36,610 nt of DNA from Acidimicrobiia bacterium (GTDB lineage: Bacteria > Acidobacteriota > Vicinamibacteria > Vicinamibacterales > CAVVIG01), in contig VFZL01000040.1 of the NCBI GenBank assembly GCA_016871175.1, positions 1 to 36,610 of the forward strand. The letters run 5' to 3'. Position 1 is the stretch's first letter, and each line of letters begins with the position of its first letter. Positions 28,457-36,474 of the stretch are shown here, piece after piece. The notes below the pieces were generated by a model. It saw only the letters and a program-made list of their open reading frames with translations. It had not been told where the DNA came from and made no database searches. Made by a program: the position numbers and the translations under genes.

Positions 28457-30340
28457 ATGGAGACGCGAGCAACATCCGTACGGGCCGCCGCCCTCTTCCT
28501 TCCGTTGTTGCTCGGCGCGTGCTCGTCTTCGACATCCGAGCGGACCGCGGAGGCTGACCGCGTCAGCCCCGCGGCTCCCGCCCCCGCCGCCCCGGCTGAA
28601 TCGCAGCCGATCTATCCCATCACAGTCGATCGCAACCTTCGCGTGAACATGCGGGACGGCGTGGAGCTCTCCACCGACGTGGTTCGCCCCAATGCCGATG
28701 GTACGTTTCCCGTTCTGATGATGCGGACCCCGTACGGCAAAGACTGGTCCGCGGGCATCAGCGGCGGTCCGTACGAGCACGAGTACTACGCGACGCGTGG
28801 CTACGTCGTCGTGCAACAGGATTCGCGGGGGCGGTTCGACTCCAGTGGCGTCTTCGAGCCGTTCGTGGACGAAGCGCCCGACGGGTGGGACACGGCCGCC
28901 TGGGCCGCGCAACAACCGTGGAGCAACGCCAGGCTCGCGGGTCTCGGGCAGTCCTACTATGGTTATTCGCAGCTCGCCCTCGCCGTTCAGCGCCACCCCG
29001 CTCTCGTGACCATCGCCCCGCTGATGACGACGGGCGACACGCACAACAACTGGATCTTCTCCGACGGCGCCATGCACCTTGGGTTCGCGATGGCATGGGG
29101 CACGGGGTTACTTGGGAGGGGCACCGCGCGTCCCAACCCGCGCGTGGCGTCACCGCCGGTGGCTGGCACCGCGCAAGCCTCAGTGTTCGCCCACCTGCCG
29201 GTGCAGGCGATGGACGAGCAGCAGGGGCAGAAGATGCGCGTCCCGTTCTACCGAGCGTGGCTGGCCCATCCGACGAAGGACGACCACTGGATGCCACGCA
29301 GTCTGGACCTGCAGGTCGCCGCGATCAACGTGCCGACGTTCTTCTACACGGGTTGGTACGATTACTTCCTTCGGGGCAATCTGGCTGACTACGAACGATT
29401 CATGAAGATCGGGTCGGGCACGGTCTCGCGGACCGGCACTCGTCTGATCATCGGGCCGTGGATGCACTACACCGGTCGCGACGGCGCGACGGCGAAAGTC
29501 GGCGACCTGGATTTCGGCCCGTCCGCCGCGTACGACCTGCCGAAGCGTCTCCTTGGGTGGTACGACCAGTGGCTGAAAGGCATGCCCGATCGCTACGCCG
29601 ACGATGGTCCCGTGAAGATCTTCGTCATGGGCGACAACGCGTGGCGGTCCGAGAAGGCCTGGCCGCTCGCGGATGCGCAGCCGACGAAGTACTACTTCTC
29701 GAGCGGCGGCAAGGCGAACACATTTGCCGGCGACGGCGGGCTCAGCACCACCGAGCCCAGCCCCGCGTTGCCGACAGACGTGTTCGTCTACGATCCGGCG
29801 AATCCTGTGCCGACAGTTGGGGGCGTCTCCGGCGCGCCCACTGGACCGCGCGACCAGTCACCGCTTGCCACGCGCGAAGACATCCTGAGCTACACATCCG
29901 CACCGCTGGCGTCCCGGGTCGAAGTGACAGGCCCGATCCAGGTGAAGTTGTTCGCCGCGACCGATGCGCCCGACACGGACTTCACGGCGAAGCTGGTCGA
30001 TGTGCATCCGGATGGCAGGTCTTACAACATCCAAGACGGGATCATCCGCGCTCGGTACCGACTCGGCCTCGACAAGGCGGTGCCAATCAAGCCCGGCGAA
30101 GTGCTCGAGTACACGATCGACCTCTGGTCAACGAGCCACGCGTTTCTGCCTGGTCATCGCGTCCGCGTGGACATCGCGTCCAGCAACTTCCCTCGGTTGA
30201 GCCGTAATCTGAATACCGGGCAGAGTTCAGAGGCTTCCACGAAGATGAGGAGGGCGCGGCAGACTATCTATCACGACGCCGCGCACCCTTCGCACATCAT
30301 GCTGCCCATCGTCCCGAACGGTGCCCGTCCCACGCCATAG
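28457..30340 (+). CDS. CocE/NonD-family hydrolase, lipoprotein
   Basis: A 627-residue alpha/beta-hydrolase of the X-Pro dipeptidyl-peptidase/cocaine-esterase family. A lipoprotein signal ends in the lipobox LLGAC (Cys22), so it is membrane-anchored outside the cytoplasm. The family start is VNMRDGVELSTDVVRPNADGTFPVLMMRTPYGK, then QDSRGRFDSSG. The nucleophile is Ser166 in GLGQSYYGYSQ (family G-x-S-Y-x-G). The C-terminal jelly-roll domain (about 420-620) includes EVTGPIQVKLFAATDAPDTDFTAKLVDVHPDG and GHRVRVDIASSNFPRL, both typical. Likely substrates are esters or amides with acyl groups, such as beta-lactams or peptides. The ribosome-binding site is weak and the 61-bp gap suggests cotranscription with the propeller gene. 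Confidence 0.92.
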   Translation: METRATSVRAAALFLPLLLGACSSSTSERTAEADRVSPAAPAPAAPAESQPIYPITVDRNLRVNMRDGVELSTDVVRPNADGTFPVLMMRTPYGKDWSAGISGGPYEHEYYATRGYVVVQQDSRGRFDSSGVFEPFVDEAPDGWDTAAWAAQQPWSNARLAGLGQSYYGYSQLALAVQRHPALVTIAPLMTTGDTHNNWIFSDGAMHLGFAMAWGTGLLGRGTARPNPRVASPPVAGTAQASVFAHLPVQAMDEQQGQKMRVPFYRAWLAHPTKDDHWMPRSLDLQVAAINVPTFFYTGWYDYFLRGNLADYERFMKIGSGTVSRTGTRLIIGPWMHYTGRDGATAKVGDLDFGPSAAYDLPKRLLGWYDQWLKGMPDRYADDGPVKIFVMGDNAWRSEKAWPLADAQPTKYYFSSGGKANTFAGDGGLSTTEPSPALPTDVFVYDPANPVPTVGGVSGAPTGPRDQSPLATREDILSYTSAPLASRVEVTGPIQVKLFAATDAPDTDFTAKLVDVHPDGRSYNIQDGIIRARYRLGLDKAVPIKPGEVLEYTIDLWSTSHAFLPGHRVRVDIASSNFPRLSRNLNTGQSSEASTKMRRARQTIYHDAAHPSHIMLPIVPNGARPTP

Positions 30341-30362
30341 GGCCCACGGGACCAGGACCAGC

Positions 30363-30725
30363 TTGAAACGAGAACAAGCCGCCCAATCCGTGAACGCGTA
30401 CCTCAAGCAGTGCCCACCACGCGTGCGGAGGATTCTCACTGAGCTGCGTGCGGCGATCCGCGCGGCCGCACCGCACGCTTCCGAGAAGGTCAGCTACGGG
30501 ATCCCGACCTTCTACCAGAACGGCAACCTCGTCCACTTCGCGGCGCACGAGAAGCACATCGGCTTCTATCCTGCGCCGAGCGCCGTCAAGGCGTTCGCGA
30601 AGGAGCTCCGCGACTACCGCACGTGGAAAGGCACCGTGCAGTTCCCGCTCGACGCCCCATTGCCGCTGAAGCTGATCGCAAAGATCGTCAGGTTTCGGGT
30701 GGCCGAGAACATGGCGCGGGGGTGA
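30363..30725 (+). CDS. DUF1801 (YdhG-like) protein
   Basis: A 120-residue cytoplasmic protein of the DUF1801 family, a small fold related to iron-chaperone-like YdhG proteins of uncertain role. Family phrases are VNAYLKQCPPRVRRILTELRAAIRAAAPHASEKVSYGIPTF, then LVHFAAHEKHIGFYPAP, then KGTVQFPLDAPLPLKLIAKIVRFRV. I chose TTG at 30363, where the family's N-terminus fits and AGGA lies a few bases upstream; the longer in-frame ATG at 30321 overlaps the hydrolase. It follows that gene by 22 bp. Confidence 0.85.
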   Translation: MKREQAAQSVNAYLKQCPPRVRRILTELRAAIRAAAPHASEKVSYGIPTFYQNGNLVHFAAHEKHIGFYPAPSAVKAFAKELRDYRTWKGTVQFPLDAPLPLKLIAKIVRFRVAENMARG

Positions 30726-30757
30726 GCCCGCGAACCCCCTGAGCCAGTCTAGGGCTC
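30718..30757. terminator. Possible bidirectional hairpins between convergent genes
   Basis: GGGGGT (30718-30723) pairs with ACCCCC (30734-30739), and GAGCC with GGCTC just beyond (about 30741-30757). They lie where the DUF1801 gene and the minus-strand secreted protein gene converge. No T tract is present. Confidence 0.3.
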
Positions 30758-31225
30758 GAGCGTGCAGGACCCGTAGTACTGCTCTGGCCGTGAGGTATAG
30801 CCCGGGAGCGAAACGTCCGTGTACTCGTGCCTGGTGTGGACGGCCATCCAGCGTCCTGCGCTCGCAGGCTTGGCGATGACGGTAGTGACGTAGAGCGGTC
30901 CCTCGCGGAACGATTGCATCAGGTGTAGCGAGCTGGCGGTCAGCCGCACGTTGATGTCCGAGGCGCCGAAGGGACCGACCGCCTTGGCGGTGCCGCCGTC
31001 TGCGTCAACCTCCTCGAATCGAAACGACAGCTTCGCCGGCTTGACGACGGCTTGAGGTACGCCATCCTTCCAGTCGCTGGCCGAGATGAGCGGGAACTCG
31101 CACCGGACAGTCTTGGCTTCGGCGAGCGCGGCCGCTGCGTCGGCGCGGGATTGAGCGTCCGACGCGATGGGTATGGCCACGAGCGGCATGCACAACACGA
31201 TCGCGCCGGACGGGAAACTTCTCAT
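30749..31225 (-). CDS. Secreted protein of unknown function
   Basis: A 158-residue protein with a signal peptide (residues 1-24, ending near SDAQS). The mature part alternates beta-strand-like stretches (KLSFRFEEVDADGGTAKAVG, SDINVRLTASSLHLMQSFREGPLYVTTVIA) and ends in YYGSC with a cysteine that could pair with Cys42 in VRCEFP. I do not recognise a family, although the order resembles proteins with small beta-sandwich folds. It stands alone between convergent and divergent neighbours. Confidence 0.6.
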   Translation of the reverse strand: MRSFPSGAIVLCMPLVAIPIASDAQSRADAAAALAEAKTVRCEFPLISASDWKDGVPQAVVKPAKLSFRFEEVDADGGTAKAVGPFGASDINVRLTASSLHLMQSFREGPLYVTTVIAKPASAGRWMAVHTRHEYTDVSLPGYTSRPEQYYGSCTLEP

Positions 31226-31336
31226 CGATTTCCTCGGGCTTCCTCGCCTTGACTATACCGCTGCGCCGGCAGCCGCCCAAGGGTTGAATATCGGGACCCG
31301 CCGCGCGGAGCCTCCGAGGACGCAAGCCGCACGTAT

Positions 31337-31364
31337 TTGACGATCGTGCGTTCCGGGCGATAAT
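31337..31364 (+). promoter_or_regulatory. Leaderless promoter of the FMN-binding gene
   Basis: TTGACG (31337-31342) and GATAAT (31359-31364) are 16 bp apart, a strong sigma-70-like pair. Six C follow and then the GTG start at 31371, so the transcript would begin at the start codon or within a base or two of it. Confidence 0.6.
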
Positions 31365-31370
31365 CCCCCC

Positions 31371-31928
31371 GTGCGCCACCGGAGGCCGTCTGCATTCATC
31401 GTCACCGTGATGCTCCTCGGCGCCGGGCTCATGCTCGCCGCACAGGCGCCCAACGAGTTGCTCGACAAGCGCCTTCGCAAGCTGTTCCCGACCGCGTCGA
31501 GCTTCGGCCCGAAGGGCGGAAGCCCGCCGCACTACAAGGCATTCACGCCCAATCCGAGTGGCGGCGAACCGGCTATCGTCGGCTACGCGTTCCTTACCAC
31601 CGATCTCGAGCCCCTCGAGAGCGGCTACGATGGTCCGATTCAGATGCTCGTCGGCATCAACCCGAAAGGGGTGCTCGCCGGCATCATCGTCACCGCGCAC
31701 CGCGAGCCGTACGGATATTTCTCCGTCGATCCACCGGAGTTCGCCGCGCAATTCGCGAACAAAGACGTCCGGGATCCGTTCAAGGTCGGTCAGGATATCG
31801 AGGCGATCTCGCGCGCGACGATCACGATCAACAGCGCTACCCGCGCCATTCGCAACAGCGCCCGCCGCTTCGCGCGCGCAATGCTGGCACCGCCCCCCCC
31901 GCGCCCGTGGCCAGGCTTGAACCCTTGA
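31371..31928 (+). CDS. Exported FMN-binding domain protein
   Basis: A 185-residue protein with a signal peptide (about 1-24, ending near LAAQA). The body is one FMN-binding domain of the type found in NosR, RnfG and NqrC (GYAFLTTDLEPLESGYDGPIQMLVGINPKGVLAGIIVTAHREPYGYF). The covalent FMN site appears as SRAT (Ser147-Thr150) within AISRATIT; Thr150 would carry the FMN added by ApbE. Arg replaces the more usual Gly of SGAT. The C-terminus runs into an intergenic repeat: the stop TGA is part of it. Expected role: periplasmic electron transfer. No redox partner or apbE gene is adjacent. Confidence 0.8.
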   Translation: MRHRRPSAFIVTVMLLGAGLMLAAQAPNELLDKRLRKLFPTASSFGPKGGSPPHYKAFTPNPSGGEPAIVGYAFLTTDLEPLESGYDGPIQMLVGINPKGVLAGIIVTAHREPYGYFSVDPPEFAAQFANKDVRDPFKVGQDIEAISRATITINSATRAIRNSARRFARAMLAPPPPRPWPGLNP

Positions 31929-31988
31929 ACCCTTGAACCGCTGAACACCTGAACCCTTGAACCCTCGAACCCCTGAATCATCGACCCT
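31917..31988. repeat. Imperfect TTGAACCC tandem repeat
   Basis: About eight 8-9 bp units (TTGAACCC, CTGAACACC, TCGAACCCC and variants) run from the last codons of the FMN-binding gene to just before the VOC gene start. The unit matches the one at 13505-13529. It supplies the stop codon of the upstream gene. Confidence 0.8.
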
Positions 31989-31989
31989 T

Positions 31990-33084
31990 ATGCGAATTTC
32001 GCTCATTTTCGTTTCCTCGCTTGCCGTGGCCGTCGGCCTATCGGGCCTCGTGCCGTCGCCCATCGTCCGCGCACGGCAAGGCGCGGCGCCGCTCCCGGCG
32101 CCGAGGTTCCACCACATTCGTCTGAATTCGGTCGATCCGGAGCGATCCCTCGCCTGGTACTCGACGTATTGGCCGCGTGGGAAGAAGACGACGTGGGGCG
32201 GCGTGCCGGCGTTCTACGACGACATCTACCTGCTGTACACCAAGGTCGACAAGCAGGCGCCTGGTGCTTTCGACCGAAGGCTTCAACGCTCGGTGCCGCA
32301 AAGCGCCTTCTGGACGTTCGGGTCGACGGTCAAGGACAGCCTCGAACTGTTCAATCGGCTCTCGAAGGCAGGCAAAGACTTCGAGTTCCTCCCCGTGTAC
32401 ACCGGTCCTGATGACGACAAGGGCGTGCTGCATTCGGCACTCGGACCGGACGGCGACCAACTGCTGACGCTCGCGCAGCTCAAGGAGCGAGCGGCGAAGG
32501 GCTCGAAACCTGAGGGCGTTACGAGCAATCAGGACTTCGGCTACCTCATCGATCCGGACGGCGTGTTGGTCGAGTTCAACAGGGGACCAGAAGAGAACTT
32601 CTGGGGGCACTCGCATTTCTGGCACGAGCAGCCGCTCTGTGCTGCGAACTGGTACGTGCGCCATCTGGGGATGCAGTTCTCGCAGCGACGCGATCCGGCG
32701 ACGGGCCAGATGGTGACCGTCGGACCGCACAATCCTTGTGATGTGCCGATCGGCGAGGTGAGCTACCCGTCGTTCATCCGGTCGGGGCAGCTGCGCATTC
32801 CGATCGGCAACGTCCGGTTCGCCAACGGTGGGTGGTCATGGTACACGCGCCAGTGCCGATTCGGTCGCTGCGGCACGGGTAACGACCAGCCGCTCAGCAA
32901 GTCGAAGGGGCAGGTGGTAGACACCGTCGGGCTCTCGTACCCGGACCTGGACGCCGTCATCGCGCATCTGAGAGCCACCGGCGTGCCGATCCTGCGCGGC
33001 CCCTACAAGTTGGCGGAGACGCGCGCCATCCTGATCGAGGACCTGGACGGCCTCAGCCTGGAGCTGGTCGAGGCGAAGAAGTAG
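31990..33084 (+). CDS. Secreted VOC-superfamily (glyoxalase-like) protein
   Basis: A 364-residue protein with a signal peptide (about 1-29, ending near VRARQG). Two VOC-type halves follow. The first starts FHHIRLNSVDPERSLAWYSTYWP (about 41-63) and continues to DFGYLIDPDGVLVEFNRGPEENFWGHSHFWHEQP. The second starts NWYVRHLGMQFSQRRDPAT (about 221-240) and ends GVPILRGPYKLAETRAILIEDLDGLSLELVEAKK. Metal-site candidates are His42, Glu197 in LVEFN and Glu358 in LSLELVE. VOC proteins include glyoxalases, dioxygenases and resistance proteins; the substrate is unknown. The ATG at 31990 directly follows the TTGAACCC array, without a clear ribosome-binding site. Confidence 0.85.
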   Translation: MRISLIFVSSLAVAVGLSGLVPSPIVRARQGAAPLPAPRFHHIRLNSVDPERSLAWYSTYWPRGKKTTWGGVPAFYDDIYLLYTKVDKQAPGAFDRRLQRSVPQSAFWTFGSTVKDSLELFNRLSKAGKDFEFLPVYTGPDDDKGVLHSALGPDGDQLLTLAQLKERAAKGSKPEGVTSNQDFGYLIDPDGVLVEFNRGPEENFWGHSHFWHEQPLCAANWYVRHLGMQFSQRRDPATGQMVTVGPHNPCDVPIGEVSYPSFIRSGQLRIPIGNVRFANGGWSWYTRQCRFGRCGTGNDQPLSKSKGQVVDTVGLSYPDLDAVIAHLRATGVPILRGPYKLAETRAILIEDLDGLSLELVEAKK

Positions 33085-33238
33085 CAAGGGCCGAGGGTCG
33101 AAAGTGACCCGGACCCCACCCGACGGCCGGCCTGCTGAAACCCGTCACAGGAGCCGAGTTGGCGTGCTACTGTTGTCCGCTAAAGGGCTGCGCGACGGTT
33201 GTCTCGGGCGTCGCGCCGCATCGGCGTTACCCCTGCGA

Positions 33239-33255
33239 TTGGAATTGAGTTCCAA
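33239..33255. promoter_or_regulatory. Palindrome upstream of the molybdenum hydroxylase operon
   Basis: TTGGAA and TTCCAA flank a 5-base spacer, 27 bp before the first start codon of the operon; the arms extend imperfectly as GAT/ATC. Position and symmetry suit a repressor operator. No regulator gene is adjacent. Confidence 0.4.
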
Positions 33256-33282
33256 ATCGAGATCTAAACAACGAGGCGAAGC

Positions 33283-33909
33283 ATGACTGACTCACCACTG
33301 GCCGACCTCCCGAACCCGAGCGTCAGCCGCCGCAACTTCATTAAAGGGGTGATCGCGGCCGGCGCGACCGTCTCGTCCGCGAGCTACTTGTTCCGCACGG
33401 CCGTCGTGTCGGGCCAGCAGTCGTCCGGGGGTGTGGAGCGGCTCATCACGCTGAATGTGAACGGCCAGGATCGCCCGGTCGACGTGATGAAGCAGGAAAC
33501 ACTCGCGTGGACGTTGCGCTACAAGTTGGGGCTCACCGGTACCAAGCTCGGATGCGACCGCGCCGAGTGCGGCGCGTGTACCGTGTTGATCGATGACGTG
33601 CCGCACTACGCGTGCTCGATCCTCACGCATTCGGTGCGGGGCAAGAAGGTCACGACGATCGAGGGCCTTGCCGCCGCCGATGGCACGTTGCATCCCGTGC
33701 AGCGCGGCGTGGTCGAAGAGCAGGGCTTCCAGTGCGCATTCTGCATGCCCGGCTTCGTCATGGCTGCGGTCGGATTCCTGAAGACGAATCCGAATCCGAC
33801 GCGCCAAGAGTTGGCGCATGGCGTCTCCGGCAACCTATGCCGCTGCCAGGACTACGACAAGATTCTCACGGCGCTGTCTCGCGGTGCCGAGCTCATGCGG
33901 GGAGCCTAA
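33283..33909 (+). CDS. Molybdenum hydroxylase [2Fe-2S] subunit with Tat signal
   Basis: A 208-residue small subunit of the xanthine dehydrogenase/CO dehydrogenase (CoxS) family, passing electrons between the Mo and FAD subunits. The plant-type cluster cysteines are Cys91, Cys96, Cys99 and Cys111 (CDRAECGACTVL, then YAC). The second cluster uses Cys151, Cys154, Cys186 and Cys188 (CAFCMPG and CRCQDYDKI). The N-terminus carries a twin-arginine export signal SRRNFIKG (15-22) followed by a hydrophobic stretch, so the folded complex is probably exported to the periplasm. GAGGCGAAGC before the ATG is the ribosome-binding region. It lies 3 bp before the large subunit. Confidence 0.95.
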   Translation: MTDSPLADLPNPSVSRRNFIKGVIAAGATVSSASYLFRTAVVSGQQSSGGVERLITLNVNGQDRPVDVMKQETLAWTLRYKLGLTGTKLGCDRAECGACTVLIDDVPHYACSILTHSVRGKKVTTIEGLAAADGTLHPVQRGVVEEQGFQCAFCMPGFVMAAVGFLKTNPNPTRQELAHGVSGNLCRCQDYDKILTALSRGAELMRGA

Positions 33910-33912
33910 TCC

Positions 33913-36441
33913 ATGGCTGACACGAAACTCGTCGGACAGAATTACACGACGCCCGACATCGTCGCGAAAGTGACGGGGAAGGCGAAGTACGCGGAAGACT
34001 TCCGTGCCGACGGCATGCTGTTCATCAAGCTGCTGCTCAGCCCGATGCCGCACGCGAGGGTGCGCCGGATCAACTCAGACGCCGCCATGGCGCTGCCTGG
34101 CGTGAGGGGCATACTGACCGCTGATGATCTGCCGGCGCCAGCCGAGGGCCGGGCTGACAACGGGGCGGTGATCCAGGCCAGCATGCTCAACGAGCGCGCG
34201 CTGACGATGGAGCCGCGCTACAAAGGCGAACCGATTCTGGCGGTGGCCGCGGTGGACGAGTTGACGGCGGCTGAAGCCATCGAGCTCATTCAGGTCGAGT
34301 ACGAGCCGCTGCCGTTCAATGTGGATCCGCTCGACACGTTGCGGCCCGACCGGCCGAATCCGCGGACCGAGGGCAACGTCTGGACGCGCACGCCGGTGCC
34401 GCCGCCGACCCCGGCCGCCGGGGCCCCACCGGCCGCTGCGCCCGCTGGCCCACCGCCGACACGACCGGACATCAAAGAAGTGAAGTGGACGGCCACCGAC
34501 TTCGACGAGTACGACCTGGGCAAGTTGCCGATGGGCGAGAACATCGATCCCTCGCTGAATTGGTCGTATGGCGATATCGAGGCCGGTTTCAAGGAGTCAG
34601 AGCTCGTCCTCGACGAGACCTTCTCCACGGCCGCCAACGCGAACCTGCCGCTCGAGAGCCGCTCGACGATGGCGTACTGGAGGAATGGAAAGCTGTTCCT
34701 GCACGGGTCGACGCAGAGCACGGCGCAGACCGTGCCCGCCGTCGCGCGGTGGGTCGGCATCGACGTCAAGGAGGTCATCGTCATCAGCGAGTACACCGGC
34801 GGTGGCTTCGGTAGCAAGGTAGCCGGGTCGATCCAGATGGCCATCCCCGCGCTGATGGCGAGGAAGATCAGCGCGCCGGTGATGATGCGCATCAACCAGG
34901 AAGAGGAGCACTATATCGGTCGCGTGCGTCCCGCCTTCCACGGCCGCATGAAGGTCGGCTTCGCGAAGAACGGCAAGATCAAGGCGCTCGACATGTACTG
35001 GCTGGCGGACAACGGCCCGTACGAGCAGCAGCACGACTGCGGCACTGGCGCGCGCATGGCGTCGCTCATCTACCAGCCAGAGTCGATGCGCTTCCGCGGT
35101 ATGTCGGTCGTGACGAACACGAATCCGACCGGCTCGCAGAGCCAGCCGGGCGGCATGAACGTCGTCGCGATCATTGAGCCCATCCTGTCGAAGGCGGCGC
35201 GCAAGCTCAACATCGATCACGTTGACATCCATCGCGTGAACTGCCCCGCGGGCAAGGCGCAGTTCGGTCCGCCCAACGCGAAGGGGGCCCGCGCCTACGC
35301 GACGAGCGCGTTTGTCAAGGAAGCGCTCGACAAGGGCGCCGAGATGTTCCGCTGGAACGACCGCAAGGCGAACTCCGGTAAGCGCAACGGTAGCAAGGTG
35401 CGCGGCATCGGAGTGTCGCACAGCGGCTACATCGCAGGCAGCGTCGGCTTCGACGGACTGATCCTCATTCGGCCCGACGGCATCGTCCAGTTTCAGTCGG
35501 GGATTGGTAACCTCGGCACACACTCGGTGATTGACGTGCATCGTGTGGGCGCCGAGATGCTCGGCGTGCCGTGGGAGCGTTGCGAGGTCGTGTGGGGCGA
35601 CACGAGCAGGAACCTACCCTGGTCGTGCATCTCCGGCGGAAGCCAGACGATCCACGCGATGACGCGGTCCGCTCACGCCGTGGCCACCGAGACCATCAAG
35701 CGGCTCCAGGAGATTGCCGCGAAGACGCTGGGCGGCACGCCTGAGAGTTACAAGGTGGGTGGCGAGAAGGTGTCGAGCGGCGGGCGGAGCATGACCTTCG
35801 CGCAGGCCGCTCAGAAGGCGATCGAGCTGGGCGGGAAGTACGACGGCCACGAGGCGCCGGAGAACGTGAACGGGTTCACCAAGGTTGCAATCGCGGGTCT
35901 GGCCGGCAAGGGACTCGTCGTTGCGGCGCGCGATACGTATCCGCGTGATGGAGCGACGCACTCGTTCGTGGCGACCTTTGCCGAGGTCGAAATCGACGTC
36001 GAGACCGGCGCGTACGCGATCACGGATTTCCTGGCCGTCGCAGACGTCGGGACCGTGATCAACCCGCGCAGCTTGGGCGGTCAAGTCCTCGGACGCTCGA
36101 TGCTCGGCATCAGCCACGCCATCGGCCAGAAGATCGTCTACGACCAGCACTACGGCGTGCCGTTGGCCGTGCGCTACTATCAGAATCGGCCGCCGAGCAT
36201 CCTCGACACGCCGAAGAACTGGAAATGGGTGGCAGTCGGTCTGCCCGATCCGGAAACGCCGGTTGGCGCGCGCGGCATTGGTGAACCTCCGGTGGGCTCG
36301 GGGACGGCCGCCGTTCTCAACGCGATTTCCGACGCGCTCGGCGACGAGATCTTCCGCCGGGCGCCGGTCAATGCGGATGCGATTCTGACCTCGCTCGAGG
36401 CCGGCCGACCGGTGCTCGAAGCGTTGACGGCCCACATCTGA
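33913..36441 (+). CDS. Molybdenum hydroxylase large (molybdopterin-binding) subunit
   Basis: An 842-residue catalytic subunit of the xanthine dehydrogenase/CoxL family, hydroxylating an aldehyde, purine or N-heterocycle at the Mo site. The start VTGKAKYAEDFRADGMLFIKLLLSPMPHARV is typical. The Gly-rich cofactor loop is EYTGGGFGSK (about 293-302), and the catalytic Glu791 sits in GARGIGEPPVGSG. CoxL-type selenyl-Cys active-site loops are not seen, so CO dehydrogenase is unlikely. A Pro/Ala-rich insert (about 161-184) separates the first domain from the Mo domain. It has no signal peptide and would be exported with the Tat-bearing small subunit. The substrate cannot be told from sequence. Confidence 0.93.
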   Translation: MADTKLVGQNYTTPDIVAKVTGKAKYAEDFRADGMLFIKLLLSPMPHARVRRINSDAAMALPGVRGILTADDLPAPAEGRADNGAVIQASMLNERALTMEPRYKGEPILAVAAVDELTAAEAIELIQVEYEPLPFNVDPLDTLRPDRPNPRTEGNVWTRTPVPPPTPAAGAPPAAAPAGPPPTRPDIKEVKWTATDFDEYDLGKLPMGENIDPSLNWSYGDIEAGFKESELVLDETFSTAANANLPLESRSTMAYWRNGKLFLHGSTQSTAQTVPAVARWVGIDVKEVIVISEYTGGGFGSKVAGSIQMAIPALMARKISAPVMMRINQEEEHYIGRVRPAFHGRMKVGFAKNGKIKALDMYWLADNGPYEQQHDCGTGARMASLIYQPESMRFRGMSVVTNTNPTGSQSQPGGMNVVAIIEPILSKAARKLNIDHVDIHRVNCPAGKAQFGPPNAKGARAYATSAFVKEALDKGAEMFRWNDRKANSGKRNGSKVRGIGVSHSGYIAGSVGFDGLILIRPDGIVQFQSGIGNLGTHSVIDVHRVGAEMLGVPWERCEVVWGDTSRNLPWSCISGGSQTIHAMTRSAHAVATETIKRLQEIAAKTLGGTPESYKVGGEKVSSGGRSMTFAQAAQKAIELGGKYDGHEAPENVNGFTKVAIAGLAGKGLVVAARDTYPRDGATHSFVATFAEVEIDVETGAYAITDFLAVADVGTVINPRSLGGQVLGRSMLGISHAIGQKIVYDQHYGVPLAVRYYQNRPPSILDTPKNWKWVAVGLPDPETPVGARGIGEPPVGSGTAAVLNAISDALGDEIFRRAPVNADAILTSLEAGRPVLEALTAHI

Positions 36442-36474
36442 CGGAACGGGAACGCGCCAAAACGGAGAGACGCA

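Noticed and set aside
31005-32117. 370-residue minus-strand open frame across the FMN-binding gene
   Set aside because: It translates the tandem repeat and the antisense of two supported genes.
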